Positions 33,374 to 41,683 of a stretch of DNA of 58,992 bases are shown here, in pieces (the first letter of the stretch is position 1; every line of letters begins with the position of its first letter). Source of the stretch: CAZMNF01 sp964567595 (GTDB taxonomy: Bacteria; Bipolaricaulota; Bipolaricaulia; RBG-16-55-9); assembly GCA_964567595.1 (NCBI GenBank), contig CAZMNF010000007.1, forward strand, positions 1-58,992, in the 5' to 3' direction. The translations under genes and the position numbers were made by a program. The notes under the pieces are model-generated. The model was given only the letters and a program-made list of their open reading frames with translations, made no database searches and had not been told where the DNA came from.

Positions 33374-34582
33374 TTGAACGAGATTGTCGAGATCTTCGTC
33401 GTGTCGGTCCGGGACGGCTTCGTTCAGGTCAGCGCGTTCGTGGCGGTGACCGTGCTGCTGTTCAGCTACATCCAGTATCGCAGCCATGGGGTGCTCATGG
33501 ACAAGCTGCGAGCCCATCGCCGCCTACAGCCGCTGGTGGGCGCGCTGATGGGGCTGACCCCGGGCTGCGGCGGCGCGATCGTCATGATGCCGCTCTACGT
33601 CCGCGGAACGGTCAGCTTCGGCACGGTCGTCTCGACGCTGGCGGCAACCGCTGGAGATTCGGCGTTCGTCATTCTGGCGTTAGCGCCCCAAGCGGCGCTC
33701 TACGTCTATGCGATGGCGTTCGTCGCGGCGCTTGCCTTCGGCTACGCCATTGACGTCTTTGGCCTTGGCGTGGGCCACATGAACCATGCCATAGAGCAAT
33801 CCCACTATGGGGAGCAGTCCGCGTTCGGCTGGAGCGCCAATCCCGCGCACGACTACGAGGGCGCCGCGCCCGTGCACGCCCATCCGACGGGCCCGGATCG
33901 ACGATCGCCGATCCTGACGCCGCTCAGCCAGGCCGCTCACTGGCTCTGGTGGGGGACGGCGTTGCTCGCGCTGTATTTGGGCATCAGCTATCTCGCCCAA
34001 GGCGGTCCTGAGGTGCCGCTCGCGCTCGGCCTGTCGTTTGCCGGAGGGTTCACGATCGTCGGCGTGGCGGGCACGACCCTGTCGTTCTACCTTTACTTCG
34101 TGGGGCGCCACTTTATTGGCGAAGGGAAGATCGGCCAAGCGAGAGAGTCGTTTGCCAATTTGACCGACACGCTCCAGCACGCTGCCATGGAGACGAGCTT
34201 TGTCACCGTTTGGGTGCTGGCGGCCTATCTCGTCTACGAGTACCCGGTGGCGCTGTTCGATCTCGATATTGCGGCGATCGCGGCTAGCGCGGGCGTCTTG
34301 GCCCCCATCGCCGGCGCGGCCATCGGCCTCATTCCCGGCTGCGGCCCGCAGATCGTCCTGGCCGGGGCGTACGCGCAGGGGGCGATTCCCGTCTCGGCGC
34401 TGGCGGCCAACGCCATCAGCCAGGACGGCGACGCGCTCTTCCCGCTGCTCGCCATCGACCGGAAGGCGGCCTTGCTAGCGACCGTCTACACGGCGATTCC
34501 GGCGCTGATCGTCGGGCTGTTGCTCTACTTCCTCTGGGAACCCGTCTTGGGGCTGCCGGCGTTCGGATTCGGGGCGCTCTGA
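33374..34582 (+). CDS. Putative 10-TM heavy-metal/manganese exporter (ArsP_2 family)
   Basis: A 402-residue membrane protein starting with TTG after GGAGGGAAG. It has two internally related halves, each with a G-x-x-P-G-C-G motif: GALMGLTPGCGGAIVMMPLY near 58 and GAAIGLIPGCGPQIVLAGAY near 316. Each is followed by a Gly-Asp pair (TAGDSAF, SQDGDAL). A His-containing cytoplasmic loop lies near 135-175. The family is annotated as putative manganese or heavy-metal efflux. It complements the Znu-like importer and ZIP protein in metal balance. The exact ion is unknown. Confidence 0.8.
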   Translation: MNEIVEIFVVSVRDGFVQVSAFVAVTVLLFSYIQYRSHGVLMDKLRAHRRLQPLVGALMGLTPGCGGAIVMMPLYVRGTVSFGTVVSTLAATAGDSAFVILALAPQAALYVYAMAFVAALAFGYAIDVFGLGVGHMNHAIEQSHYGEQSAFGWSANPAHDYEGAAPVHAHPTGPDRRSPILTPLSQAAHWLWWGTALLALYLGISYLAQGGPEVPLALGLSFAGGFTIVGVAGTTLSFYLYFVGRHFIGEGKIGQARESFANLTDTLQHAAMETSFVTVWVLAAYLVYEYPVALFDLDIAAIAASAGVLAPIAGAAIGLIPGCGPQIVLAGAYAQGAIPVSALAANAISQDGDALFPLLAIDRKAALLATVYTAIPALIVGLLLYFLWEPVLGLPAFGFGAL

Positions 34583-34667
34583 TCGCGCCCCAACGGCTGG
34601 CGTCGCCCAGCTGACGTCACGGCGGGTCCCTAGTCGACGGGAGGCCGCAATGCAAGCGCGAATGATG

Positions 34668-35579
34668 TCAGTCGCTCTCCACAGGCGGGGAGGCCGGTGC
34701 CGCGCGGTGCGTTCGCCGGTTGACCGCCCAGACCCCGGAGGCCACCAGGACGGTCCCCAAGCCGAGCCGCCAATCCAGCGGTTCATTGAGGAACGTGACC
34801 CCGAGCAGCACGCCGACGATCGGCATCACGTAGGTGACCATCACGGTCCGGGTGGGGCCGGCCCGCTGGATGAGGCCGAAGTAGATGAGATAAGCCACGC
34901 AGGAGCCCAACAGCCCAAGCCAGAGCAGCGCCAGCCACGTCAGGGGCTCCGTCGGGATGACGACGGGCGACTCCACGACGGGCACTGAGGCCCACAGCGC
35001 AACGTCAGCCACCAGAACGATCGTCAGCGCCTGGAACATCGGGGCGACGTCCCCCAGGTTGCGTCGGGCAAAGACCGAGCTGCCCGCGTAGCAGATCGCC
35101 GCGCCGAGCACGGCCAGTTGGCCGACGATGCCCTGGTCGAAGCCCGCCGGCCCCACGTCGCGGCTCATTAGCGCCACGACGCCGCCGAAGCCGGCCATCA
35201 GCCCCACGAACCGCATCCACGTCATCCGCTCGTCTTGAAGCAAGAAGTGGGCGATCAGCAGCGTGAACAGCGGGACGGTGCCGTTCAGGATCGAAGCGAC
35301 GCCGGAGTCGATGCGCGTCTCGCCCCAGGAGATGAGCACGAACGGCACCGCAGTGTTCGTGAATCCCAGCACCAGCAGCGTCAGCCAGGTTTGGCGCTCG
35401 CGCGGCATCGGGGGACGCTTGATCGCCACGATCGCCAGTAGTCCGATTGCCCCGAACAGCAAGCGGTACGCCACGAGCGTGAACGGCCCGACCTCCTGGA
35501 CGGCAATCTTGATCCAGAGGAACGACGAGCCCCAGATGAGCGCAAGCATGGCGAAGAGGAGCCAATCTTTCGGTTGCAT
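34668..35579 (-). CDS. DMT-superfamily (EamA) transporter
   Basis: 303 residues, ten predicted helices in two EamA repeats (AMLALIWGSSFLWIKIAVQEVGPF near 12; VLGAAICYAGSSVFARRN near 157). Such proteins usually export amino acids or metabolites; the substrate here is unknown. It is convergent with the metal exporter and stands alone before the oxidase cluster. Confidence 0.85.
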   Translation of the reverse strand: MQPKDWLLFAMLALIWGSSFLWIKIAVQEVGPFTLVAYRLLFGAIGLLAIVAIKRPPMPRERQTWLTLLVLGFTNTAVPFVLISWGETRIDSGVASILNGTVPLFTLLIAHFLLQDERMTWMRFVGLMAGFGGVVALMSRDVGPAGFDQGIVGQLAVLGAAICYAGSSVFARRNLGDVAPMFQALTIVLVADVALWASVPVVESPVVIPTEPLTWLALLWLGLLGSCVAYLIYFGLIQRAGPTRTVMVTYVMPIVGVLLGVTFLNEPLDWRLGLGTVLVASGVWAVNRRTHRAAPASPPVESD

Positions 35580-35667
35580 AGCCGCCCTCTGTCAAGGCCG
35601 TCGCCATGGAAGAACGACGGTTCATCCTCGACGAAAGCCCAAGTCTAGGCGGTTTGGCTGGGCGGAT

Positions 35668-36090
35668 TCAAGTTGGCAGGTGATACAGCATCCAGTAGAC
35701 GAGCCAGCCCGTGATCGCCACGTAGAGCCAACTGGGAAACGTCCAGCGGGCGATCCGTTTGTGGCGGGCGTAGTCGCCGCGGAAGGCGCGACGGACGGTG
35801 ATGATCGCCATGGGAACGATCGCGATGGCCATAACGATGTGCGTGATCAACACGACGTAGTAGACGGCCTCGATCCAGCCCTCGCCCGTGAACGGGGCCG
35901 AGCCGAACAGCGCCCAGCGAATCACGTAGACGATGAGGAAGCCGACCGCCAGCAGGGCCGCTGTCAGCATGAAGCGTTTGTGCCAGCTGACGCGGCCGCC
36001 CTTGATGAAGCCGAAGCCGGCCAACAGACAGACGCCGCTCGTGGCGATGAGCGCCGCATCGAGGGCGGGAAGCAGGGATTCCCAATCCAT
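35668..36090 (-). CDS. DUF420 membrane protein (CtaM-like oxidase assembly factor)
   Basis: 140 residues from the ATG at 36090, with four helices. It has conserved His residues in VSWHKRFMLTAALL, VLITHIVMAIAIVPM and RHKRIARWTFPSWLYVAITG. DUF420 includes CtaM/YozB, needed for assembly of heme-copper oxidases in Firmicutes. It starts 4 bases after the ctaB stop and is the last gene of the oxidase cluster. The open frame extends further upstream into ctaB, but that extension is not family-like. Confidence 0.85.
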   Translation of the reverse strand: MDWESLLPALDAALIATSGVCLLAGFGFIKGGRVSWHKRFMLTAALLAVGFLIVYVIRWALFGSAPFTGEGWIEAVYYVVLITHIVMAIAIVPMAIITVRRAFRGDYARHKRIARWTFPSWLYVAITGWLVYWMLYHLPT

Positions 36091-36094
36091 ATTT

Positions 36095-37033
36095 TCAGAG
36101 CACGAACAACGACCCCATGAGCGCGCCCATGTAGGCGATGGAATAGAAGAAGACGCGGCGGGCCTGGGCATCCACCATGTCGGTCGTCGCCGAATCCGTC
36201 CGCCAGAGGCGCAGCGCCATGGCGACAAAGCCGCTCCCGAGCAAAACCGCGACGAGGCCGTAACCCCAGTCGACGGGGCCGAACGGGATCAAGAGCAGCG
36301 AGGTCGGCAGCAGGGCCAGCGTGTAGATCAGGATCTGCCGTTGCGTGATGCGATTGCCGTGGACGACGGGGAGGACCTTGAAGCCGGCGCGTCGATACTC
36401 GGCCTGTTTGTAGAGCGCCAGCGCCCAGAAGTGCGGCGGCTGCCACAGGAACAGAATGGCGAAAAGCGCCAGGGCGCCCGCGTCCAGTTGGCCCGTCACG
36501 GCGACCCAGCCGATCACCGGCGGAATTGCGCCCGGCACGCCGCCCACGACGGTGCACAACGGCGAGGTCCGCTTGAGCCACGCCGTGTAGATGCCCACGT
36601 ACGAGATCATCCCGACCAGCGCCAGGAGCGCGCTGAGCGGGTTGACGAGCAAGCCCAGCGTCGCCAGCGCCGCGGCGGCCAGGATGCTGCCGAAGGCGCC
36701 GGCTTCCGCAGGCCGGAGTCGGCCCGTCGGCAACGGTCGCGTGGCCGTCCGTTCCATCAGCATGTCCAAGTCGCGGTCGAGGATGTTGTTGAACACCGCG
36801 GCCGAGCTCGTGGCGAGTGCGGTCCCCACGAGCGCAGACGCCAGGGTGGCGAACGCGGGCATCCCGCCGGCGGCCAGCCAGAGGCCGGCCAGCGACGTGA
36901 ACACCATCAGACCCGTGATGCCGGGCTTGGTCAACTCGACGTAGTCGGCGATGATGCGGCGCGCTGATGCCGCGGCCGGAAGGGCCTGCATCAGCGCGCC
37001 GCCTTTCTCAATGGGGGCATCGATTCTCTCCAT
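36095..37033 (-). CDS. ctaB: Protoheme IX farnesyltransferase
   Basis: A 312-residue UbiA-fold prenyltransferase with NNILDRDLDMLMERTATRPLP near 80, the Asp-rich motif binding farnesyl diphosphate, a second Asp-containing loop, and nine helices. It makes heme O from protoheme, the first step to heme A for the adjacent oxidase. No heme A synthase (CtaA) is in the window. A later ATG at 36991 (MQALPAAASARRI) is an alternative start. Confidence 0.93.
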   Translation of the reverse strand: MERIDAPIEKGGALMQALPAAASARRIIADYVELTKPGITGLMVFTSLAGLWLAAGGMPAFATLASALVGTALATSSAAVFNNILDRDLDMLMERTATRPLPTGRLRPAEAGAFGSILAAAALATLGLLVNPLSALLALVGMISYVGIYTAWLKRTSPLCTVVGGVPGAIPPVIGWVAVTGQLDAGALALFAILFLWQPPHFWALALYKQAEYRRAGFKVLPVVHGNRITQRQILIYTLALLPTSLLLIPFGPVDWGYGLVAVLLGSGFVAMALRLWRTDSATTDMVDAQARRVFFYSIAYMGALMGSLFVL

Positions 37034-37044
37034 TGACGCGAGCG

Positions 37045-37773
37045 TCAGTTGTCGCCGTCGTCCTCGGACGTCGACTCGGACAGACTCTTGATGTAGGCGA
37101 TCAACGCCTGCAGTTGTTCTTCGCTGATCTGGGATTCGTCGTACGGCTGCATGACGTTGGCCGGATACCCTTCGTGGATCTGGTCGTTCGGGTTGCGAAT
37201 CGAGTTCCGCACGTAATCCTCGTCGTAAGCGACCGTCTCGCCGCTTTCTAGGGCAACGTCCGTGCCGTAGGCGTCCTTCCAGGTGGGCCCGACCATCTGG
37301 GAGCCGTCGGGACTGTGGCAGCCGAGGCAGCCGTTGTTCTGCGCCACCATCTGACCGCGCTCGACGAGGCTCACCTCATCCTCGGACGCCTCGTCGCCTT
37401 GCTGATCGTCAGCCTGTTCCTCCGACGCCCCTTCTGATTGGGCTTGTTCGTCCTCTTGCTCGCCCATGTCCGTTCCGTCGGCCATTTCGTCCTGTTCCTC
37501 GTCCGACGGCGCTTCCTCTTCTTGGGTGTCCGATTCTTGAGTGTCCGATGCCTCGGGCTCTTGTTGGTCGGTCGCTTGGGCCGTCTCGTCGCTCCCTTGA
37601 TCTTGGGATTGCTGGTTCTGTTCGGACGCTGTCTCCTCCTCGCCCTCCTCGACCAGGGGTTGATCGGCGTCGCCGCCGCAGCCGGCCAGGCCGACGACGA
37701 GGCCGAATGACAGGAGCAGCGTCAAGGCAAGCATGGGAACCCGGAGCTTCGGCTCGAGCGCTCGAGCGAGCAC
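37045..37773 (-). CDS. Lipoprotein c-type cytochrome with acidic linker
   Basis: 242 residues from a GTG whose G is shared with the preceding TAG; AAGGAGGGGG lies just upstream. A lipoprotein signal ends VVGLAGCGGD. Then about 110 residues are almost only Glu, Asp, Gln, Ser and Thr. The C-terminus (about 142-242) is a cytochrome c with CLGCHS for heme and Met in ANVMQPYDESQ as axial ligand. That domain is about two-thirds identical by eye to the cytochrome domain fused to CtaC at 41684. It would be a membrane-tethered electron donor to the caa3 oxidase. Confidence 0.85.
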   Translation of the reverse strand: MLARALEPKLRVPMLALTLLLSFGLVVGLAGCGGDADQPLVEEGEEETASEQNQQSQDQGSDETAQATDQQEPEASDTQESDTQEEEAPSDEEQDEMADGTDMGEQEDEQAQSEGASEEQADDQQGDEASEDEVSLVERGQMVAQNNGCLGCHSPDGSQMVGPTWKDAYGTDVALESGETVAYDEDYVRNSIRNPNDQIHEGYPANVMQPYDESQISEEQLQALIAYIKSLSESTSEDDGDN

Positions 37774-38039
37774 TAGTCCCCCTCCTTTCGGGTCGACGTG
37801 CCGTTCTGATGGGGGTCGTGCGGTTCCGATCGTTGCTGTTGGCGGTAGGCTCGGTAGATGCGATAGACGATCAAGCCGATCACCAGGTACGGGATCGGCA
37901 TGATGATGTAGAGTCCCCACGCCGTTGGGCCGAGCAAGTCGCTCAGCCCTTCGCGCAGCGTGTGGAACGCACCGGCCGATGGGCTCAGGACGACGATCGT
38001 CCAGGCCGTTAATGCAAGAATCCAACGCAAGCGTCGCAT
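37773..38039 (-). CDS. Small membrane protein in the oxidase cluster, unknown
   Basis: 88 residues: an N-terminal signal or helix (about 4-24), a second helix (about 38-62, LGPTAWGLYIIMPIPYLVIGLIVYRIY) and a charged tail rich in Gln, Arg and His. I recognise no family. It lies between ctaF and the lipoprotein cytochrome with a one-base stop/start overlap, so it is probably part of the oxidase or its assembly. Confidence 0.65.
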   Translation of the reverse strand: MRRLRWILALTAWTIVVLSPSAGAFHTLREGLSDLLGPTAWGLYIIMPIPYLVIGLIVYRIYRAYRQQQRSEPHDPHQNGTSTRKEGD

Positions 38040-38053
38040 CGAGGCTCGTCTCC

Positions 38054-38404
38054 TTACGGGCTTTCGACAAAGATCTCCCGAAGCCCGAAGATGTATTGGC
38101 CTTCGGCGGCCAGAATACCGGCCAGTGCCAGCAGGAGCAACGGTGGCACTAAAATAGCTAGAATTAAGCTTAGCCTCTCAAATTTGACGTGCATGAAATA
38201 CGCCATAATAGTTCCAGCTTTGATCAGACTGAACGTCGTGGCTAGGAACCGTTTGAGCGCCACGTTCATCTCCGCAATGTCGCTGAAGTAAAGCACCGCG
38301 CTCAACACGAACAGCAAGCCCCAGACTTTCAGGTACGTGTTGATGGGCGGATGCTTGTGCTCGTCGTTATGTGATGCCGTTGCTGTCCCATGAGCCATCG
38401 TCAA
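38054..38404 (-). CDS. ctaF: Cytochrome c oxidase subunit IV (CtaF)
   Basis: 116 residues, three helices, with a His-rich N-terminus (GTATASHNDEHKHPP) and the COX4_pro pattern YLKVWGLLFVLSAVLYFSDI and IKAGTIMAYFMHVKFE. It is a structural subunit of caa3-type oxidases. It follows ctaE directly (stop at 38405 on the other side of its start). Confidence 0.85.
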   Translation of the reverse strand: MTMAHGTATASHNDEHKHPPINTYLKVWGLLFVLSAVLYFSDIAEMNVALKRFLATTFSLIKAGTIMAYFMHVKFERLSLILAILVPPLLLLALAGILAAEGQYIFGLREIFVESP

Positions 38405-39115
38405 TCACCAGAGATAGAAGAAGTTGAAGATGAACACCCAGACGAGGTCGACGAAGTGCCAATACAGCCCGGCGATCTCCACGCGCTCGTAGTTGCCCGT
38501 TCGATCGTAGACGCCGCGGGCAGCCTGTGACGCAACGATCGCCAGGTAGATGACCCCGATGGTGACGTGGAGGCCGTGAAAGCCCGTCAGCATGAAGAAC
38601 GACGCCCCGAACTGATTGGCGCCCATGGGCGTCTCCCACGGCCGAATGCCCTCCACGAAAATCAGCCCCGCCCACTCGAACGCCTGCATCAGCACGAAGG
38701 TACTGCCGATAAGCACGGTGATGATGACGAACAGGGCCGATTTGGCTCGCTCGCGCCGATGGGCGTAGTTGACGGCGATCGCCATGGTGCCGCTGCTGCT
38801 GATCAGGATGAACGTCATGATGGCGATCAAGACGAGTGGCACGTTGGCGCCGAAGACGTGGAGCGCGAAGACCTCGCTCGTGTCCGGCCATTCGGCGGTC
38901 GTTGTGATTCGGGCGGCGAGGTAGCCGACCAGGAAGCAGCCGAAGACGAAGGCGTCGCTGACGAGGAAGATCCACATCATCGCCTTGCCCCAGCTCACCT
39001 GGAACATGCGCCGGTCGACGATCAGGTCGTGGAAGAGCTCGCGCAGGCGAGGTGGCAGCAAGTTCCCTTGACGCTCGCGTTGCTCCATGGCCTCGGACTG
39101 GGTCTCTCGATCCAT
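38405..39115 (-). CDS. ctaE: Cytochrome c oxidase subunit III (first copy)
   Basis: 236 residues of the heme-copper oxidase subunit III family: SWGKAMMWIFLVSDAFVFGCFL near 42, GFHGLHVTIGVIYL near 175 and the C-terminal GLYWHFVDLVWVFIFNFFYLW. It resembles the classical CtaE of caa3 oxidases. A second, different subunit III lies immediately upstream at 39143. Confidence 0.9.
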   Translation of the reverse strand: MDRETQSEAMEQRERQGNLLPPRLRELFHDLIVDRRMFQVSWGKAMMWIFLVSDAFVFGCFLVGYLAARITTTAEWPDTSEVFALHVFGANVPLVLIAIMTFILISSSGTMAIAVNYAHRRERAKSALFVIITVLIGSTFVLMQAFEWAGLIFVEGIRPWETPMGANQFGASFFMLTGFHGLHVTIGVIYLAIVASQAARGVYDRTGNYERVEIAGLYWHFVDLVWVFIFNFFYLW

Positions 39116-39142
39116 CCGCTAGGGTCCCCCGTTTCGTCGGTG

Positions 39143-39820
39143 TTAGGTCGTTAACGTCATCAATGCAAACATGACGAGCCAGATGCCGAGCAGGAAGTGC
39201 CAATAGAACGCACAGAGCTCGATCCGCAGGCTGGTCTGCGCCGGGTTCGTGGTCTCCCGTCGTGCGCGTCGCTCCGTCCAGAGCCAGGCGAACAGGCCGC
39301 CCAGCAGGTGAACGCCATGGATGGCCGTGATGACGTAGAAGAACCCGGCCGACGGGTTGCCTGTCAGGCTGATGCCGAGTTGCTCGAGCCGCAGCCAGGC
39401 GGCCAGCTGGCCGACCATGAACAGCGCGCCCAGGGCGCCGGCCGTGTAGAACCACCGCCGAACCGGTGCCCACGACGCCGCGTTGCGGCGAGCATGCGAC
39501 GACGCGAGCTGGATCGCCACGCTGCTGGCGATCAGGACGCCGGTGTTGAGCCAGAGCGTCCAGGGCGTCGGGACCGAGCCCCAGTCGGGCCAGCCCATGC
39601 GGACGACGTAGGCGCTCGTCAGTGCGGAGAAGATCAGCGTTGGCGCCACCAGGAAGATCCACAGGGTGAGCTTCGCCGTCGGGATCGGCAGCGCGCCGCC
39701 GCCCGACGGGCCTCGCCCGTCGTTGTCGCCGTAGCCGATGCCGTTGCCGTTGTGCCCGTCGCCGTGGCCATTCTGGCCATTGATGTGTTGCGATCGGGGT
39801 TCCTGGAGCTTGGGGCTCAT
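39143..39820 (-). CDS. Cytochrome c oxidase subunit III-like (second copy)
   Basis: 225 residues. It has a Gly/Asn-rich N-terminus (GQNGHGDGHNGNGIGYGDN), then a subunit III core: LTLWIFLVAPTLIFSALTSAYV, TAIHGVHLLGGLFAWLW and the C-terminal CAFYWHFLLGIWLVMFALM. It is clearly diverged from the copy at 38405. It overlaps ctaD by 4 bases, so both copies are in one transcript and may form one complex. Confidence 0.88.
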   Translation of the reverse strand: MSPKLQEPRSQHINGQNGHGDGHNGNGIGYGDNDGRGPSGGGALPIPTAKLTLWIFLVAPTLIFSALTSAYVVRMGWPDWGSVPTPWTLWLNTGVLIASSVAIQLASSHARRNAASWAPVRRWFYTAGALGALFMVGQLAAWLRLEQLGISLTGNPSAGFFYVITAIHGVHLLGGLFAWLWTERRARRETTNPAQTSLRIELCAFYWHFLLGIWLVMFALMTLTT

Positions 39821-41649
39821 GCGGCTCTCCCTTCGTCGGGCGCTCCGTTGGCCGAGCCGTCGGCGCCGGACGCGCCGTCGTGGCCGTCCTCACCCAGCGC
39901 CTCGTGCGTCTCCACGCCTGCGGGAACGCCGACCGGCGCCACGTTCTGCGGCACGTAGTCATCGTCGGCTCCGGGCACGCTGTAGTCATAGGCCCAGCGA
40001 TGGACGACCGGGAGTCTCGGCCCCCAGTTGCCGTGCTGGGGCGGCGTCTCGGGCGTCTGCCACTCCATCGTGGTGGCCTTCCAGGGGTTTTCGCTCGCCC
40101 TCTTGCCCTTGAAGACGCTCCAGATCAGGTTGCCCAGGAAGACGAACTGGACCGCACCGACGGCCAGCGCTGCGATCGTGATGAACTCGTTGAGCCCGGC
40201 GGCCTCAGCGGGGGCGTTCTGGATCCTGTCGAACGCGAAGTAACGGCGCGGCACGCCCATAAAGCCGAGATAGTGCATGGGGAAGAAGATGGCGTAGGTG
40301 CCCACGAATGTCACCCAGAAGTGGGCCTTCCCGAGCGTCGCGTTCATGAACCGGCCGGTGATTTTGGGGAACCAGTGATAGATCCCGCCGAAGATCGCCA
40401 AGATCACCGACACGCCCATCACCAAGTGGAAGTGGGCCACGATGAAGTAGGTGTCGCTCAAGGGGATGTCGACGGTGACGTTGCCCAGCCAGAGCCCCGT
40501 CAGACCGCCGATGATGAACGTGCTGACGAACCCGATGGCGAAGTACATCGGCGTCGTCAACCGAATGTCGCCGCGCCACAGGGTCAAAATCCAGTTATAG
40601 ACCTTCAAGGCCGTCGGTATGGCGATGATCACTGTCGTGGTCGCGAAGAAGAAGCCGAAGTAGGGATTCATCCCGCTGACGAACATGTGGTGGGCCCAGA
40701 CGAGGAAGCTGATAATGCCGATGGCCAGAATGGCCCAGACCATCATGCGGAAGCCGAAGACAGGCTTGCGCGCGTGCGTGCTGATGAGGTCGGAAATGAT
40801 GCCGAAGGCCGGAATCGCCACGATGTAGACCTCCGGATGTCCGAAGTACCAGAACAGGTGCTGCCACAACAGCGGGCTGCCGCCGGAGTAGTCGAGCTGT
40901 TGGCCGAGCTGGTTCATGGTGGGCATGAAGAAGCTGGTGCCCGCGACCTTGTCCAGAAGCAGCATGACGCCGCCGACAAACAACGGCGGGAACGCGAACA
41001 GCGCCAGCGCCGCCGCGAAGAAGATCCCCCAGACCGTCAGCGGAAGCCGCATCATCGTCATGCCGCGGCTGCGCAGCTGCAGCGTCGTGACGACGTAGTT
41101 GAGACCGCCCATCGTGGCGGCAGCGATGAAGATCACGAGCGACACGAGCATCAGGATGATGCCCCAGTCGGCCCCGGGCGTTCCCCCCGTGATCGCCTGG
41201 GGCGGATAGAGCGTCCACCCCGCGCCCGTCGGCCCGCCCGGCACGAAGAAGCTGGCCAACAGCACCACGACGGACAGGAAGTACGTCCAGTAGCTGAGCA
41301 TGTTCACGAACGGATACGCCATGTCGCGGGCGCCGATCATGAGCGGAATGAGATAGTTGCCGAACCCGCCCAGGAGGATCGCCGTGAGCAGGTAGACGAT
41401 CATGATCATGCCGTGCATGGTGATCGCCTGGTAGTAGGAGCCGGGATTGATGAACTCGAACTGCCCGGGATAACCCAGCTGAAGACGAATGACGCCTGAC
41501 AACGCCAAGCCGATGAACCCGACGAAGATGGCGGTGATGCTGTACTGGATGGCGATGATCTTGTGATCCTGGCTGAAGATCCAACGGGTCCAGAAGCTCT
41601 GCGGCTCGTGGGCGTGGGCGTCGTCTACCGCGTGCTCGTGCGCGTCCAT
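39817..41649 (-). CDS. ctaD: Cytochrome c oxidase subunit I, A-type
   Basis: 610 residues from the ATG at 41649, preceded by AAGGGGGAA. It has twelve core helices. Visible ligands are ITMHGMIMIVY (heme a His), WQHLFWYFGHPEVYIVAIP (CuB His, with the Glu and cross-linked Tyr of A1-type oxidases), WAHHMFVSGM (CuB His pair) and HFHLVMG (high-spin and low-spin heme His). About 80 residues of hydrophilic C-terminal extension end in an Asp/Gly/Ala-rich tail. It reduces O2 to water and pumps protons. Confidence 0.95.
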   Translation of the reverse strand: MDAHEHAVDDAHAHEPQSFWTRWIFSQDHKIIAIQYSITAIFVGFIGLALSGVIRLQLGYPGQFEFINPGSYYQAITMHGMIMIVYLLTAILLGGFGNYLIPLMIGARDMAYPFVNMLSYWTYFLSVVVLLASFFVPGGPTGAGWTLYPPQAITGGTPGADWGIILMLVSLVIFIAAATMGGLNYVVTTLQLRSRGMTMMRLPLTVWGIFFAAALALFAFPPLFVGGVMLLLDKVAGTSFFMPTMNQLGQQLDYSGGSPLLWQHLFWYFGHPEVYIVAIPAFGIISDLISTHARKPVFGFRMMVWAILAIGIISFLVWAHHMFVSGMNPYFGFFFATTTVIIAIPTALKVYNWILTLWRGDIRLTTPMYFAIGFVSTFIIGGLTGLWLGNVTVDIPLSDTYFIVAHFHLVMGVSVILAIFGGIYHWFPKITGRFMNATLGKAHFWVTFVGTYAIFFPMHYLGFMGVPRRYFAFDRIQNAPAEAAGLNEFITIAALAVGAVQFVFLGNLIWSVFKGKRASENPWKATTMEWQTPETPPQHGNWGPRLPVVHRWAYDYSVPGADDDYVPQNVAPVGVPAGVETHEALGEDGHDGASGADGSANGAPDEGRAA

Positions 41650-41683
41650 TCCGTTCCCCCTTGTCTCCATGCGTGAATCGGGC

